From Flagellimonas taeanensis (lineage in GTDB: Bacteria; Bacteroidota; Bacteroidia; Flavobacteriales; Flavobacteriaceae): a DNA stretch of 64,000 bases. Where the stretch lies: contig NZ_QXFO01000017.1 of assembly GCF_003584105.1 (NCBI RefSeq), forward strand, positions 62,001-126,000, written 5' to 3'. Under the pieces are notes generated by a model. That model was not told where the DNA came from and searched no databases. It saw only the letters and a list, made by a program, of their open reading frames with translations. This document shows, piece after piece, positions 8,862 to 19,100 of the stretch. A program made the translations under genes and the position numbers. Each line of letters begins with the position of its first letter. The first letter of the stretch is position 1.

Positions 8862-9617
8862 TCAACTAAAGGCCAATCCACCATTGATATCTATAGTGGT
8901 TCCATTGATAAACGAGGAATCACTCGAAGCCAGGTAAGCAACTAGGTCAGCAACCTCTTCTGCTCTTCCCTCCCTATGCAATGGGGTATTTGCGACTACT
9001 TTCGCCCTCACTTCATCTTTGGTGAAATCGTCATGGAATTTGGTCGCGATAAGGCCAGGGCAAATCGCGTTTACCCGAATGCCCTTCGCTCCCAATTCCT
9101 TGGCCATGGCCCTAGTGAACGTACTGACTGCTCCTTTCGAAGAAGCATACAAATAGGATCCTGCGCCTCCGCCATCCCGTGCCGCAAGTGAAGATACATT
9201 GATAATGGAAGCGCCCTCAACCATCAAAGGTTCAAAGGCTTGGGTAACAAAAACGGTGGATTTAAAGTTTACACCCATGACAAGGTCATAAAATGTATCG
9301 TCCAGTTCTTGAAGGGTTTTACGCGCAAAAAGTCCCCCGGCATTGTTCACCAAGATAGCTACCTTGCCATCAAATGCCTCCATCGTTTTCATCTTTAAAA
9401 TTGCAATGTCGGTGATGCTTGAAACATCGGCTTTGACCGCAATGGCCTTTTTTCCCATGACTCTTATTTCCTCCACTGTCTGCTTTGCACTGGATTCGGA
9501 ATTGAAATAATTCACCACAACATTGGCTCCTTCCTTGGCCAGTTTGATGGCGATTGCCCTACCAATATCCCTAGAGCCTCCCGTGACCACTGCCGTTTTT
9601 CCTTCTAACCTACCCAT
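8862..9617 (-). CDS. SDR-family oxidoreductase, probable DEH reductase
   Basis: A classical short-chain dehydrogenase of 251 residues. The cofactor motif is TGGSRDIGRAIA (residues about 12-23), followed by NNAGG, the catalytic Ser in INVSSLA, and YASSK (YxxxK) near residues 155-159. In alginate operons such enzymes reduce 4-deoxy-L-erythro-5-hexoseulose uronate (DEH) to 2-keto-3-deoxygluconate with NAD(P)H. The assignment to DEH rests on its position between the transporter, kdgK and kdgA. Only 15 bp separate it from a second SDR gene. Confidence 0.85.
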   Translation of the reverse strand: MGRLEGKTAVVTGGSRDIGRAIAIKLAKEGANVVVNYFNSESSAKQTVEEIRVMGKKAIAVKADVSSITDIAILKMKTMEAFDGKVAILVNNAGGLFARKTLQELDDTFYDLVMGVNFKSTVFVTQAFEPLMVEGASIINVSSLAARDGGGAGSYLYASSKGAVSTFTRAMAKELGAKGIRVNAICPGLIATKFHDDFTKDEVRAKVVANTPLHREGRAEEVADLVAYLASSDSSFINGTTIDINGGLAFS

Positions 9618-9632
9618 CCTATTTTTTTGTTT

Positions 9633-10397
9633 TTAGATACCGAGTCCTTGTCCCCCACCTACTTGAATGGTTTCTGCAGTCAAGAAAGCTGCATCATCAC
9701 TAACCAAGAACGAAATTACGGATGCCACTTCCTCTGGTTGTCCCAACCTGCCCAACAAAATATTGTTCTTCCACGAAGCGAAAACCTCCGGCTTTGTTGA
9801 TTTGATCTGTGTATGGAAAGGGGTGTCAATAGTTCCAGGGGATACTGCATTCACACGAATTCCGTATTCCGCAAGGTCTTTTGCCATGGCCCGTGTAATG
9901 GCATGTACTCCCGCTTTGGAAGTACCATAGATCCCAGCACCTGGACCACCTGCGTTCCAACCGGCAATGGACGTATAGTTGATTATGGATGGATTCTTTC
10001 CGTGTTTGAGATACGGAATCGCCGCCCTCGATACAAAAAAAGTGGAATCCAGGTTCAATGCCATTACCGACCGATAAAATTCAGTGGTCATGTCTTCAAA
10101 TCTTGACCGCCCCCCAAGACCTCCTGCATTGTTGATCAGGGCATCGATCCGTCCATATTTTTCACCGATTTGATGAATACTTAAATTGACGGCATCTTCA
10201 TTGGTAACGTCAAAACCATGGTACGCTGCAGAAATTCCCTCGGCGGAAAGCTCCTGTATCCTTTGTGCCCCCACTTCATCCTCAATTCCGTTCAGCACAA
10301 CGGTATAGCCGTCCTTGCCCAATCTTTTGGCAACTTGAAACCCGATGCCTCCTGTGGCTCCAGTGATTACTGCTATTCTCTCTTTTGAATTGCTCAT
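9633..10397 (-). CDS. SDR-family oxidoreductase, second DEH/uronate reductase candidate
   Basis: A 254-residue classical SDR with TGATGGIGFQVA as cofactor loop, NNAGG, the catalytic Ser in INYTSIAG and YGTSK. It is clearly distinct in sequence from its neighbour at 8862-9617, so this is not a recent duplication. Having two SDRs side by side suggests either different cofactor preference (NADH versus NADPH) or action on different stereo- or ring forms of the unsaturated uronate product. The order with the MFS carrier upstream supports a role right after uptake. Confidence 0.8.
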   Translation of the reverse strand: MSNSKERIAVITGATGGIGFQVAKRLGKDGYTVVLNGIEDEVGAQRIQELSAEGISAAYHGFDVTNEDAVNLSIHQIGEKYGRIDALINNAGGLGGRSRFEDMTTEFYRSVMALNLDSTFFVSRAAIPYLKHGKNPSIINYTSIAGWNAGGPGAGIYGTSKAGVHAITRAMAKDLAEYGIRVNAVSPGTIDTPFHTQIKSTKPEVFASWKNNILLGRLGQPEEVASVISFLVSDDAAFLTAETIQVGGGQGLGI

Positions 10398-10426
10398 TCC
10401 TTAAATGGTTGTAATTAGTATATTCT

Positions 10427-11695
10427 TTAATTTATTTCAACTTGTCTTATCTTTTGTATCAGCATATAAATCGATAGCAGTGCCAACGGGGCCAAAACTG
10501 CAATGATTACAAATGCCGGGGTATATGAAACTGTGGTGATTTTTGGGATAAGCCAGTTCATGATGATTACGGAAAGGGCCGCCACTGTACCTGCCAGTCC
10601 TGCCAATGTCCCAACTGAAGGGCCATTCAATAGATCACTGGAAAGGGTCTGTATATTACCAATGGCAAACTGAAAACCAAATAGCACGATCCCCACGATA
10701 TAGATGAAAGTCATTGGATTTTTGCCCGTCACCAAGAAAATGATCCCCATCAACCCTATAAAAATCATGGCAACCCCTATCAATATGGATACTTTTCGTG
10801 CATAGTCCACAGACTTGGTCTCCATAAGCTTTCCACAAAACCATCCACCGGCAATACTTCCGGCCATACCCCCCAAATAGGAAATCCAGATGGTTTTACC
10901 TATTTCAGCTATGCTGAACCCGAACTTCGAATGGAGGTATAAAGGCATCCATCCTACAAAAAGCCACCATATGGGCTCTATAAAGAACCTTGCTGCCAAT
11001 ACACCCCATGATTCCTTAAATGATAGTATCTGGCCCAAGGAAAGCCCCCTTTTACCATCCGTTGCCTTCGCATCTTTGCCATCGGCGAAAATCAAGGCTC
11101 TTTCCTTATCGGTCAGCCACGGGTGATCTTGGGGTTTTGATTTGTTGACCACCATCCAAGGAATCACCCAAGCAAATCCGATGACTCCCAAAATGATGAA
11201 AGTACTCCTCCAACCGTAATGCCCGTATAAAAAGGCAATCAATGCAGGAGCAATGACGCTGCCCAAAGAGGCCCCAGCATTAAAGATACCCTGCGCAATT
11301 GCCCTTTCCCTCACCGGAAACCATTCGCCATTACTTTTGACCGCTCCCGGCCAATTGCCTGCCTCGCCGATACCCAACATCCCCCTAACGATGGATAGCG
11401 ACACCAAACCTTTGGCAAACGCATGCAGTATGGCTGCGCCTGACCAAAGCACGATGGAAAATACAAATCCCAAACGGGTCCCTATTTGGTCATAAAGTTT
11501 TCCTGATAAAAATTTTCCCAGGGCATAAGTGACCATGAACACGTTCAACATAACGGCATAATCAGACTCATCCATACCAAGGTCTTTGCCCATTTCTGGC
11601 CACATAACCCCAAAAGCTGTTCTATCGATATAGTTGATTACCGTGGCGATACAGATCAAAGCGATCACCCACCAACGCAGGCCGTTTATTTTCAT
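10427..11695 (-). CDS. MFS transporter (hexuronate/sugar-acid type)
   Basis: A 422-residue, 12-segment major facilitator. The start (WWVIALICIATVINYIDRTA) and the loop RGMLGIGEAGNWPGAVK are characteristic of the anion:cation symporter group that includes ExuT and GudP hexuronate/glucarate carriers. It probably moves DEH or unsaturated mannuronate from periplasm to cytoplasm. It is the first gene of the operon MFS-SDR-SDR-esterase-kdgK-kdgA. A run of eight C residues (minus strand, 11716-11723) sits in its leader about 20 bp before the ATG. Confidence 0.88.
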   Translation of the reverse strand: MKINGLRWWVIALICIATVINYIDRTAFGVMWPEMGKDLGMDESDYAVMLNVFMVTYALGKFLSGKLYDQIGTRLGFVFSIVLWSGAAILHAFAKGLVSLSIVRGMLGIGEAGNWPGAVKSNGEWFPVRERAIAQGIFNAGASLGSVIAPALIAFLYGHYGWRSTFIILGVIGFAWVIPWMVVNKSKPQDHPWLTDKERALIFADGKDAKATDGKRGLSLGQILSFKESWGVLAARFFIEPIWWLFVGWMPLYLHSKFGFSIAEIGKTIWISYLGGMAGSIAGGWFCGKLMETKSVDYARKVSILIGVAMIFIGLMGIIFLVTGKNPMTFIYIVGIVLFGFQFAIGNIQTLSSDLLNGPSVGTLAGLAGTVAALSVIIMNWLIPKITTVSYTPAFVIIAVLAPLALLSIYMLIQKIRQVEIN

Positions 11696-11908
11696 CTCTC
11701 TTATTTAAATTTATAGGGGGGGGCAAAAGCATCATGCCGTTCCTTTTGGAACCTAGCTGCTCAACATCTACATGAAAACTCCTTATGTTGGGTCATCAAC
11801 AACGGTAGATTCCGATAGGCATGTCCAGAAAAGTCTACTCCCTCCGATTATTTTTTTCAAAAAAAATAAAATTGTGCACTTTTATCTTTTTTGTTGGTTT
11901 CGTTTACC

Positions 11909-12616
11909 TTACGTGTTATAGCAATACTGATATAAAATTTTAAAATGTACTTTCATTTTCTCCTTAGCCAGTTGTGGATTTCCGCTCGCAATGGCCTCAT
12001 AGATATCCTCATGTTCCTGTATTCCCAAAAATGATTGGTTGGCATCACAAACATGATATTTTTCGAAGTTTGTGATAATTTCAGGGGTGATGATCAGCAT
12101 GAAGGTATTCATTGTACTGTTCTTACTTGCCTTTGCAATGGCCAGGTGAAACAATAAATCCTCTTCCACGGCATCTTTATTTGCGTGTACTTTTGCTTTA
12201 TAGGCATCCAAGGCCTCCCTGATTTTTTTCAAATCCGCTTCAGTTCTTCGCAGAGCAGCCAGTCTCACCGTTTTAAGTTCCAATAATATCCGTGTTTCCA
12301 CCAACGATTTGAAATCAGACTTTTCCAAACGCAAAATATCATCCATCATGCCGCTCATGGCCACACGACCTATATCAGCGATAAAGGTTCCACTCTGGGG
12401 CCTTGACTTCAGTATCCCAAAAAACTCGAGTTTTTGAATGGCTTCCCGAATATGGCTACGACTGACCCCAAATCTTTCGGATAACATCCTTTCGGAGGGC
12501 AGCTTTTCACCCGGTTCAAGATTCTTAAATTCAATAAAGTCCTTTAGACCTGAAATGATCTTGTTTTGGATATCTTGATTATCGCTTGTATTCAGTAGCT
12601 CAATTTTCATGCTCAT
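11909..12616 (-). CDS. FadR/GntR-family transcriptional regulator
   Basis: About 235 residues. The N-terminal winged helix-turn-helix (LPSERMLSERFGVSRSHIRE, AIQKLEFFGIL, RPQSGTFI; about residues 38-82) is of the GntR type. The C-terminal part (about 95-230) is an all-helical FCD ligand-binding domain with the usual metal-site His residues (for example FHLAIAKAS). Start taken at ATG 12616; ATG 12610 is an alternative. Its own promoter carries TGGTTAACCA boxes matching those upstream of the alginate susC gene and the PL6 gene, so I infer it is the local repressor responding to an alginate-derived keto-sugar. Confidence 0.88.
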   Translation of the reverse strand: MSMKIELLNTSDNQDIQNKIISGLKDFIEFKNLEPGEKLPSERMLSERFGVSRSHIREAIQKLEFFGILKSRPQSGTFIADIGRVAMSGMMDDILRLEKSDFKSLVETRILLELKTVRLAALRRTEADLKKIREALDAYKAKVHANKDAVEEDLLFHLAIAKASKNSTMNTFMLIITPEIITNFEKYHVCDANQSFLGIQEHEDIYEAIASGNPQLAKEKMKVHFKILYQYCYNT

Positions 12617-12631
12617 CAAAAACTGTAAAAC

Positions 12632-12660
12632 TGGTTAACCAGATTGGTTTGCTAAATTTA
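12632..12660 (-). promoter_or_regulatory. FadR-type operator pair and -7 box upstream of the regulator gene
   Basis: TGGTTAACCA (12632-12641) is followed 13 bp later by the imperfect TGGTTTGCTA (12645-12654). On the minus strand a TAAATTTA box (12653-12660) overlaps the edge of the distal box, the same geometry as at the susC and PL6 promoters. This suggests autoregulation. Confidence 0.65.
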
Positions 12661-12720
12661 TGAAAAATACGGTTACAAGAACAAATGAATCCCATTACTT
12701 ATTTGTCTCCATTTTCTTTT

Positions 12721-12755
12721 AAAGGCTATTGGCGCAAACCATGGCCAATAGCCTT
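12721..12755 (-). terminator. Hairpin terminator after the esterase-susD-susC operon
   Basis: AAGGCTATTGGC and GCCAATAGCCTTT form a 12-bp stem around a roughly 10-nt loop. On the minus strand the stem is followed only by TTT then AAAAG, so the U-tract is short. It lies between the esterase stop and the FadR promoter. Confidence 0.6.
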
Positions 12756-12783
12756 ATAAATCACTAAACTAACTCAAAACAAA

Positions 12784-14706
12784 TCATTCCCTTTTAAAAG
12801 TATCCGTTCGAAATGGGGATACAGGAAGACCATCTTCCCCAAAGATCATGACCTTAGGAGGCGCGTCATCCCATAGATACCTCACGTATTCTATTTTTAA
12901 ATGGCCCGGGCTTTTCAAGACGACACTATTGTTCCCAACCTTTTTGGCTATGACCTCCCTAAATTCACCCTGCTCACCGGCCACAGCGAAACCCTCTATG
13001 CTCCGATCATTCCCCTTGATCAAAATAGGGCGGTCAAAGCTTACCATTGGACCATTTTTTCCTATTTCAAGCTTTAGGAGCTTTGGACCGGAAAGCAGTA
13101 CCCTGGAACCCAGCCCATCCAAAGCCATAGCGGCATTTGCCATTCTAAGACCTACAATTTGCTTGTTTGTGGGGTGTATGTTAAAATCATCCCCGACATC
13201 TATAGTGGTCACCATTGCCGTATACGGTAGTTGCGTTGCCTTTGCCTGCGCTTCCCGTATCCATGGCCATCTACCATTTTGGTTGGAATAATTGGCCAAT
13301 TGAGCAAATATGAATGGCATCTCTTGGTTTTTCCAGTTGTCTCTCCAATCCGCTATAAGCGATGGAAAAAATTGAGCATATTCCTCTGGATTCCCCGCAT
13401 TTGATTCTCCTTGATACCATATGACCCCCTTTATCGCCAACCTAAAAAATGGATTTACCATGGCATTGTACAAGGAGCTTGGATGGTTGTTTGGATGAAC
13501 TCGAAAGGGAGGTTCTTTCACCCTCGGTACCCCTATCTTAAAAAACCAAGGGCCGGACAGGTCCAACTTTATATTGCCCAATTTCATATATAGGTCTTCC
13601 GCAGCACTTCGAAACCCTCCGATATCCCTCAAATTCTTGGTTTTGATGAGCACCACATTCTTGCCTTTCTTGAGGGTGCCCTGTGGAATATCATACCATC
13701 TCGGAATATCCTTATTGGTAGATTCCCCTATTTTCACTCCATTGATGAAAGTCACATCTTCATCATCTATCCGACCAAGGCTCAAAGCCCCCTTTTGTTG
13801 TGCTTCTACTTCGCTCAATTCGACTTCCTTGGCCACCCAAACAACTCCATAGGTTTTCTCCAAATGGGTATCTTTCCATAGAGACGGCAAGTCCATAACG
13901 TCCCATTGGTCAAATTCCCACTTTTTGTCCCACCATCTTTCCCTACTGCCCATATCGTTTGCATCGAGATATTCACTGTAGTTTTTGGCCTTTTCATTGT
14001 AGTCGTCCATGAGACTGTCCAAATCCATCCCTTTGAACTTCTGTATGGAATCCAACCGATTCGGATAGTCCTTAAAAAGGACTCCATCCATCCAGGATTC
14101 GATATTGGTGCCGCCCCATGAAGAGTGGATGAGTCCAATGGGGACATCAAGTTCGCGATACAGTTCCCTCCCAAAAAAATAGGCTACCGCAGAAAACTCC
14201 CCAATGGACTCTGGGGTACAATCTTCCCAGATGCCCCCTTGGGGTAGGTCCTTTGTACTACTGGCCATATGCCTTGGAACCGTAAAGAGTTTTAATTGAC
14301 CATAGTTGGCGCTTTTAACTTCATTTTCACCATTGTTGGCATTGATGACCTTCCATCCCATATTGGATTGTCCTGAACAAAACCAGACATCACCTAAATA
14401 GACGTCATCAAAAACGAATGAATTCGTGCTGCCTTCAAGTCTCATTTGGTAGGGCCCTCCTGCATCACCCTGCTTAAAGGTTATGCTCCAATCCCCTTGG
14501 TTATCGGCCATTACCGAAACAGTTTCCGATCTGAATGTACCCGTCACTTTCTCTCCAGGGTCAGCCACTCCAAATACAACTAAGGGTTTACCTCGCTGCA
14601 TCACCATATGGCTTGAGAAATAGCTGGGCACAACAATCTCAGCCTTTGCAAAAAAAGGAAGCAATAAAATAAGAGTTATCCAAATGAAGTTCTTGGTCCT
14701 TGTCAT
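12784..14706 (-). CDS. Secreted sialate-O-acetylesterase-like SGNH esterase
   Basis: From ATG 14706 (preceded by AAAAAGGGA) it encodes 640 residues with a signal peptide (IWITLILLLPFFAKA). The ATG-like start at 14751 would overlap susD and adds 15 unlikely residues. It has the SASA/DUF303 architecture: an N-terminal beta domain, then the SGNH motif CSGQSNMG with Ser114, an inserted beta domain (about residues 260-390), the GVIWYQGESNA block and a C-terminal DxxxxH (DDFNIHP). Enzymes of this family remove acetyl esters from sugars. As the third gene of the alginate susCD operon, it probably deacetylates alginate before or during lyase action. Confidence 0.85.
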   Translation of the reverse strand: MTRTKNFIWITLILLLPFFAKAEIVVPSYFSSHMVMQRGKPLVVFGVADPGEKVTGTFRSETVSVMADNQGDWSITFKQGDAGGPYQMRLEGSTNSFVFDDVYLGDVWFCSGQSNMGWKVINANNGENEVKSANYGQLKLFTVPRHMASSTKDLPQGGIWEDCTPESIGEFSAVAYFFGRELYRELDVPIGLIHSSWGGTNIESWMDGVLFKDYPNRLDSIQKFKGMDLDSLMDDYNEKAKNYSEYLDANDMGSRERWWDKKWEFDQWDVMDLPSLWKDTHLEKTYGVVWVAKEVELSEVEAQQKGALSLGRIDDEDVTFINGVKIGESTNKDIPRWYDIPQGTLKKGKNVVLIKTKNLRDIGGFRSAAEDLYMKLGNIKLDLSGPWFFKIGVPRVKEPPFRVHPNNHPSSLYNAMVNPFFRLAIKGVIWYQGESNAGNPEEYAQFFPSLIADWRDNWKNQEMPFIFAQLANYSNQNGRWPWIREAQAKATQLPYTAMVTTIDVGDDFNIHPTNKQIVGLRMANAAMALDGLGSRVLLSGPKLLKLEIGKNGPMVSFDRPILIKGNDRSIEGFAVAGEQGEFREVIAKKVGNNSVVLKSPGHLKIEYVRYLWDDAPPKVMIFGEDGLPVSPFRTDTFKRE

Positions 14707-14716
14707 ACGTCCCTTT

Positions 14717-16099
14717 TTAATAACCTGGGTTCTGTTCCAACAATCCACCACTTACATTGATTTCTGCCTGGGGAATTGGGTTCAACAAATCTGTTTCCGA
14801 AAATGAATTGTTTTCACTGGTAGCATGCGCAGTCAAGACGTCTTGGGCAACCCCAAAGCGGACCAGGTCATAAAACCGGTGATTTTCAAAAGCCAACTCA
14901 ATTCGTCTTTCGTGAAGTAATGCTTCCTTTGTGAGGGTACCAGTGCCATCCTCGGGCAGTGTGGATAAACCCACCCGGGCCCTGATGGCATTATATGCAC
15001 CAATGGCTTCAATGTCATTGGTCGAATCTCCTCCGGACATAATGGCCTCAGCGTGCATCAGGTAAACATCTGCCAAGCGAAGTACTATCCAATCGTTTCC
15101 GGCCAAGCGGATATTGGATGATGTTGGGAGGTACTTTCCAATAGTTTCATCATCACTATCATTGAATAAAACGGCTGCCCTTTCCGTGTCCTCAGGCTCG
15201 ACAGCAGAGGCAAAATTGTCTTCAAGAAAATTATAGCAAGTACCACAAGCCAATGTGAATTCAAAGGCAAAATTTTGACCTTCACTGGAATCATCATCAA
15301 TATACAATATGGCAAAAATGATTTCACTGTTCAATTCAGAATAGAACACATCGCCATACTCCTCCACCAACGCATAATTGGAATCGGCCAAAAGTTGGGA
15401 CGTGAGGGTTTGTGCACTAGCATAATTCCCTTGTGTCAGGTAAACTTTTGCCAAAAGTGCCATTGCAGCGCCTTTGGTTGCCCTACCTTCTTCAATAGCC
15501 CCTCTTTCCGGCAACAGCTCCATCGCATCCTGTAGATCCCCAACAACGAAAGACATCACTTCCGTAACGGCATCCCGAACCAAATAATCTGAAAAATCCT
15601 CATCGGTAAGCCCCACTTCCTTGTCCAAGATCGGGACATCCCCAAAAGCATTGGCCAAGTTAAAATGGGCCAGGGCGCGTGCAAATTTAGCCTCCCCTTC
15701 AAACTGTGCTTTCAGGTCCCCGTTTTCTACGACATCCAATGCGCCCAAAACTCGATTGGCCCTAAAAATAACATTGTAGTTGTCCTTCCAGTTTTGACCT
15801 ACATAAAAATTGGTCGGCAGTATCCTGTATATCTCAAATTCCCCTATATCGCCCTGTCCAATTCTGGATCGGGTGTTGTCACTTCTCATTTCGGTGAGTG
15901 CAAATTCCGTTTTGGGAATTTCCTGCAATCCGTCATATATGGCTATCACGGCACCTTTGACTTGATCTTCATCCTGATAAAATGCATTATCGCCTATGGA
16001 TGAAATGGGTTTTAAGCTCAGGTCATCTTTGCTACAGGCACATAGTACAGACACTAATGCCAATACTGCTATTCTATTTTTTATTCTCATGGGTTTCAT
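14717..16099 (-). CDS. SusD/RagB-type glycan-binding lipoprotein (alginate locus)
   Basis: About 460 residues from ATG 16099. The signal peptide ends in a lipobox (SVLCACSKD), so the protein is a surface lipoprotein. It has the TPR-rich SusD fold: TEMRSDNTR, ALAHFNLANAFGDVP (the helix bearing the conserved R-FY-L-NAFGDVP pattern), KGAAMALLAKVYLTQGN, and the C-terminal ERRIELAFENHRFYDLVRF typical of the family. It caps the SusC barrel and delivers oligo-alginate to it. The susC stop lies 13 bp upstream; an ATG at 16123 would overlap susC and is less likely. Confidence 0.93.
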   Translation of the reverse strand: MKPMRIKNRIAVLALVSVLCACSKDDLSLKPISSIGDNAFYQDEDQVKGAVIAIYDGLQEIPKTEFALTEMRSDNTRSRIGQGDIGEFEIYRILPTNFYVGQNWKDNYNVIFRANRVLGALDVVENGDLKAQFEGEAKFARALAHFNLANAFGDVPILDKEVGLTDEDFSDYLVRDAVTEVMSFVVGDLQDAMELLPERGAIEEGRATKGAAMALLAKVYLTQGNYASAQTLTSQLLADSNYALVEEYGDVFYSELNSEIIFAILYIDDDSSEGQNFAFEFTLACGTCYNFLEDNFASAVEPEDTERAAVLFNDSDDETIGKYLPTSSNIRLAGNDWIVLRLADVYLMHAEAIMSGGDSTNDIEAIGAYNAIRARVGLSTLPEDGTGTLTKEALLHERRIELAFENHRFYDLVRFGVAQDVLTAHATSENNSFSETDLLNPIPQAEINVSGGLLEQNPGY

Positions 16100-16112
16100 A
16101 ACAGCGATCTTT

Positions 16113-19100
16113 TTAAAATTCAAAATTCAATCCTAGTGAAATCGTCTTAAATATGGGATAGGCTCCTCTTTGGTACCCGTAGGTAAGTGGATTGTCCTGC
16201 CCCTCATTTATACCTTCGGGATTAAAACTTTCATAATCTTTCGACATTAAGTAAAGCAAGTTCTGTGCGGCCATATAAAGCCTGATTTTGTGGACACTCA
16301 ACTTATCCAAAACCGGTCTTGGCAGGCTATACCCAATATTCAGGTTCCGTAAGGCCACATAACTTGCATCTTGAACATCCTCATCCGTAAATATTCGTTG
16401 TTGAACTTGATCTGCATCAGGAAATAAAGCATTGTAATCCTGCTCTGGCCTAAACTCATTTCTATAATATTGGGAATCTATATTCCTGATTTCGGCTCCA
16501 TGGGAACCTTGGAACATAAAGCTGAAGTCAAAGTTTTTATAGGACAAATTATTGGTCACACTCCAAATCAAGTCTGGATAGGGATCGCCCAATATGGTAC
16601 GGTCCTCCGGGGTAATCACCCCGTCACCATTCAAGTCCTTTACATAAGTATCCTGTGATTGGGCAAAAATTGGATAGAAAGGATTATTGATATATTGAAG
16701 ATCGATTTCCTGACCTGTCTTCACATATCCATAAAATGAAGATATGGGATGCCCTTCCAAGGCAATGAACTCGGCAGGTCTTCTATTGTCCACTGCACTG
16801 ATCAATCCATCTGCCCCAGCAAAATCGAGGAGGGTATTCTTATTGTGCGTGAAAAGTGCGGATGTCTTCCAGTTAAAATCCTCCGTACTGATGTTCCTAG
16901 ACCTTAACTCAAGTTCAAAACCCCTGTTTTCAACCTTTCCGCGGTTGACCAATGCTTGATCAAAACCTGTAATGGAGGGTATCGGTTGGTTCAACAATAA
17001 ATCATCACTGGTCCTGATGTAATAATCGAATGTCACTCCAAAAACTCCCCTAAAAAGGGTGGCATCCAGACCCAGGTTCAACTCCACCAATTTCTCCCAA
17101 CCCAGTTCTGGATTGGAAATATTCACTGCATTGAATCCGTTGGGCACTCCTGGGATACCGGTTCCCACAGGTTGTAACAATCCGATATAATCGTACTCGC
17201 CTATACCTGCATTACTCCCCGTGACCCCATAACTGCCCCTTACCTTAAGTTCACTTATGGTATTGCTGTCCGCCAAGAACTTCTCATTGGATATTCGCCA
17301 CCCCACGGATGCAGCCGGAAAAAAGCCAAACTTTTTGTCCGCACCAAACTTGGAACTTCCATCCCATCGTGCACTCAATGATACCAAATATCTATCGTCA
17401 TAGGAATAATTGATCCTGGACAAATAGGATACCAGTTTTTCCTCCGTCTTATAGGTGCTACCTCCGACCAAGTTGGCTTGGGGAATGGTTGTTATCAAAT
17501 TATTTTCAAATCCGGATGCGGAAAGTTTGGTGTTTTCCCTTATCCATTTTTCATAGGCAAAACCGGCAACGGCATCCACAAAATGGTCCTTCACCTGTGT
17601 ACTGAGGTTCAAGGTACTTTCAGACACCACATGGAACCTTGCATTTGTATTTTCCGTGGATTGGGAATCGGCAGCCCCATTCCTAGTGGCATAGATGCCC
17701 GTGAACCTCACATCCTTTATGTTCCTGTAATCCCCTCCAACACTTTGCTTGAAGAACAGGTCATCGCTAAAATGGTAATTGAGATAGGCATTGGCAAAAA
17801 TCTTGTTCTGGAACACCCGGTAATCCCTTTCCACAACATCGGCATAAGCCGTTGAATTTCCAGTAGAATTGATATCCACCCCAGATGCAGGTATTGGCAT
17901 TCCATTTTCGAGGTCATAATCATCAAAGGACAATTCAGAAACGAAGTCCCCAACCTGCAAATCTGCATATCTACCGCCTTGGATATAGGGATTGACAAAT
18001 TGAATGGTATGCTCATCATACCTAATGGGTGCCCAGGGTGCATGTCGCAAAGCATCATGCAAAAGGGGCGGGAACACCCTTTGTTCCGTTCGCGATGGAT
18101 TGAGCATGACCCCAAAATCCACTTTGTCCCCTATTTTGGTATCCAAATTCAATCGAATATTGATTTTTTGGAATTTATCGGTGAGTAGAACACCTTCATC
18201 TTCCAAATACCCCAATGAAGCTCGGTATTTGCTAAACTTTGAGCCCCCGGATACCGAAAAGGAATGATTTTGGATATACCCTCCGGGCATTTGAACCTTT
18301 TGCCAATCCGTCTTGGTGCCCAAAAGTTGAATATAACGGAGCTGATCGGTCAATTGTCCATTGTTGTTCTCCAAGGTGTATCTAAATCCTTCATCCACGT
18401 CGGCAATAATCCCATCACGCCGTGGTACAAATTGGTAGCCCACATACGTATTATAGGAAAATCGGGCCGGACCTTCCACACCATTTTTGGTGTTAATGAC
18501 AATCACACCATTTGCGCCCCTGGAACCATAGATCGCGGCAGAGGAAGCGTCTTTCAACACTTCTATGGATTCCACATCATTGGTATCAATGCTTGACAAG
18601 AAATCAGCATCTGTCCCGACGGCAATACCATCGATCACAATCAAGGGATTGGACTCAAAGGATATGGAACCCTGTCCCCTTACGGTAATGGAAGGTGCAG
18701 ATCCGGCAGAAGTGTTGCTGGATAAGATATTCACTCCTGCAATTTGGCCCTTCAGGGCATCATCAATTCTGGAAGTAGGAGCCTGATCTAAATTCTCATT
18801 CACAACTTTTGCTATGGACCCTGTCAAGTTTGCCTTTTTCTGGGTGCCATAGCCAATGATCACCACTTCATCCAATTCACTGGCACTTTCTTGCAGGACT
18901 ACATTGACAGCAATTTGGGATCCCACTTCAACAAGTTGTCTTTCAAAACCTAAATATGAAAACTGGAGTACTTCCCCAGTGGTCGCCGCAATTTCATAGT
19001 TTCCTTCAAAATCCGTGGTTGTGCCCCGAGTTGTACCCTGTACAATAATGGTGACCCCCGGGATCGGGTCATTTTGGGCGTCGGTGACACTTCCAGATAT

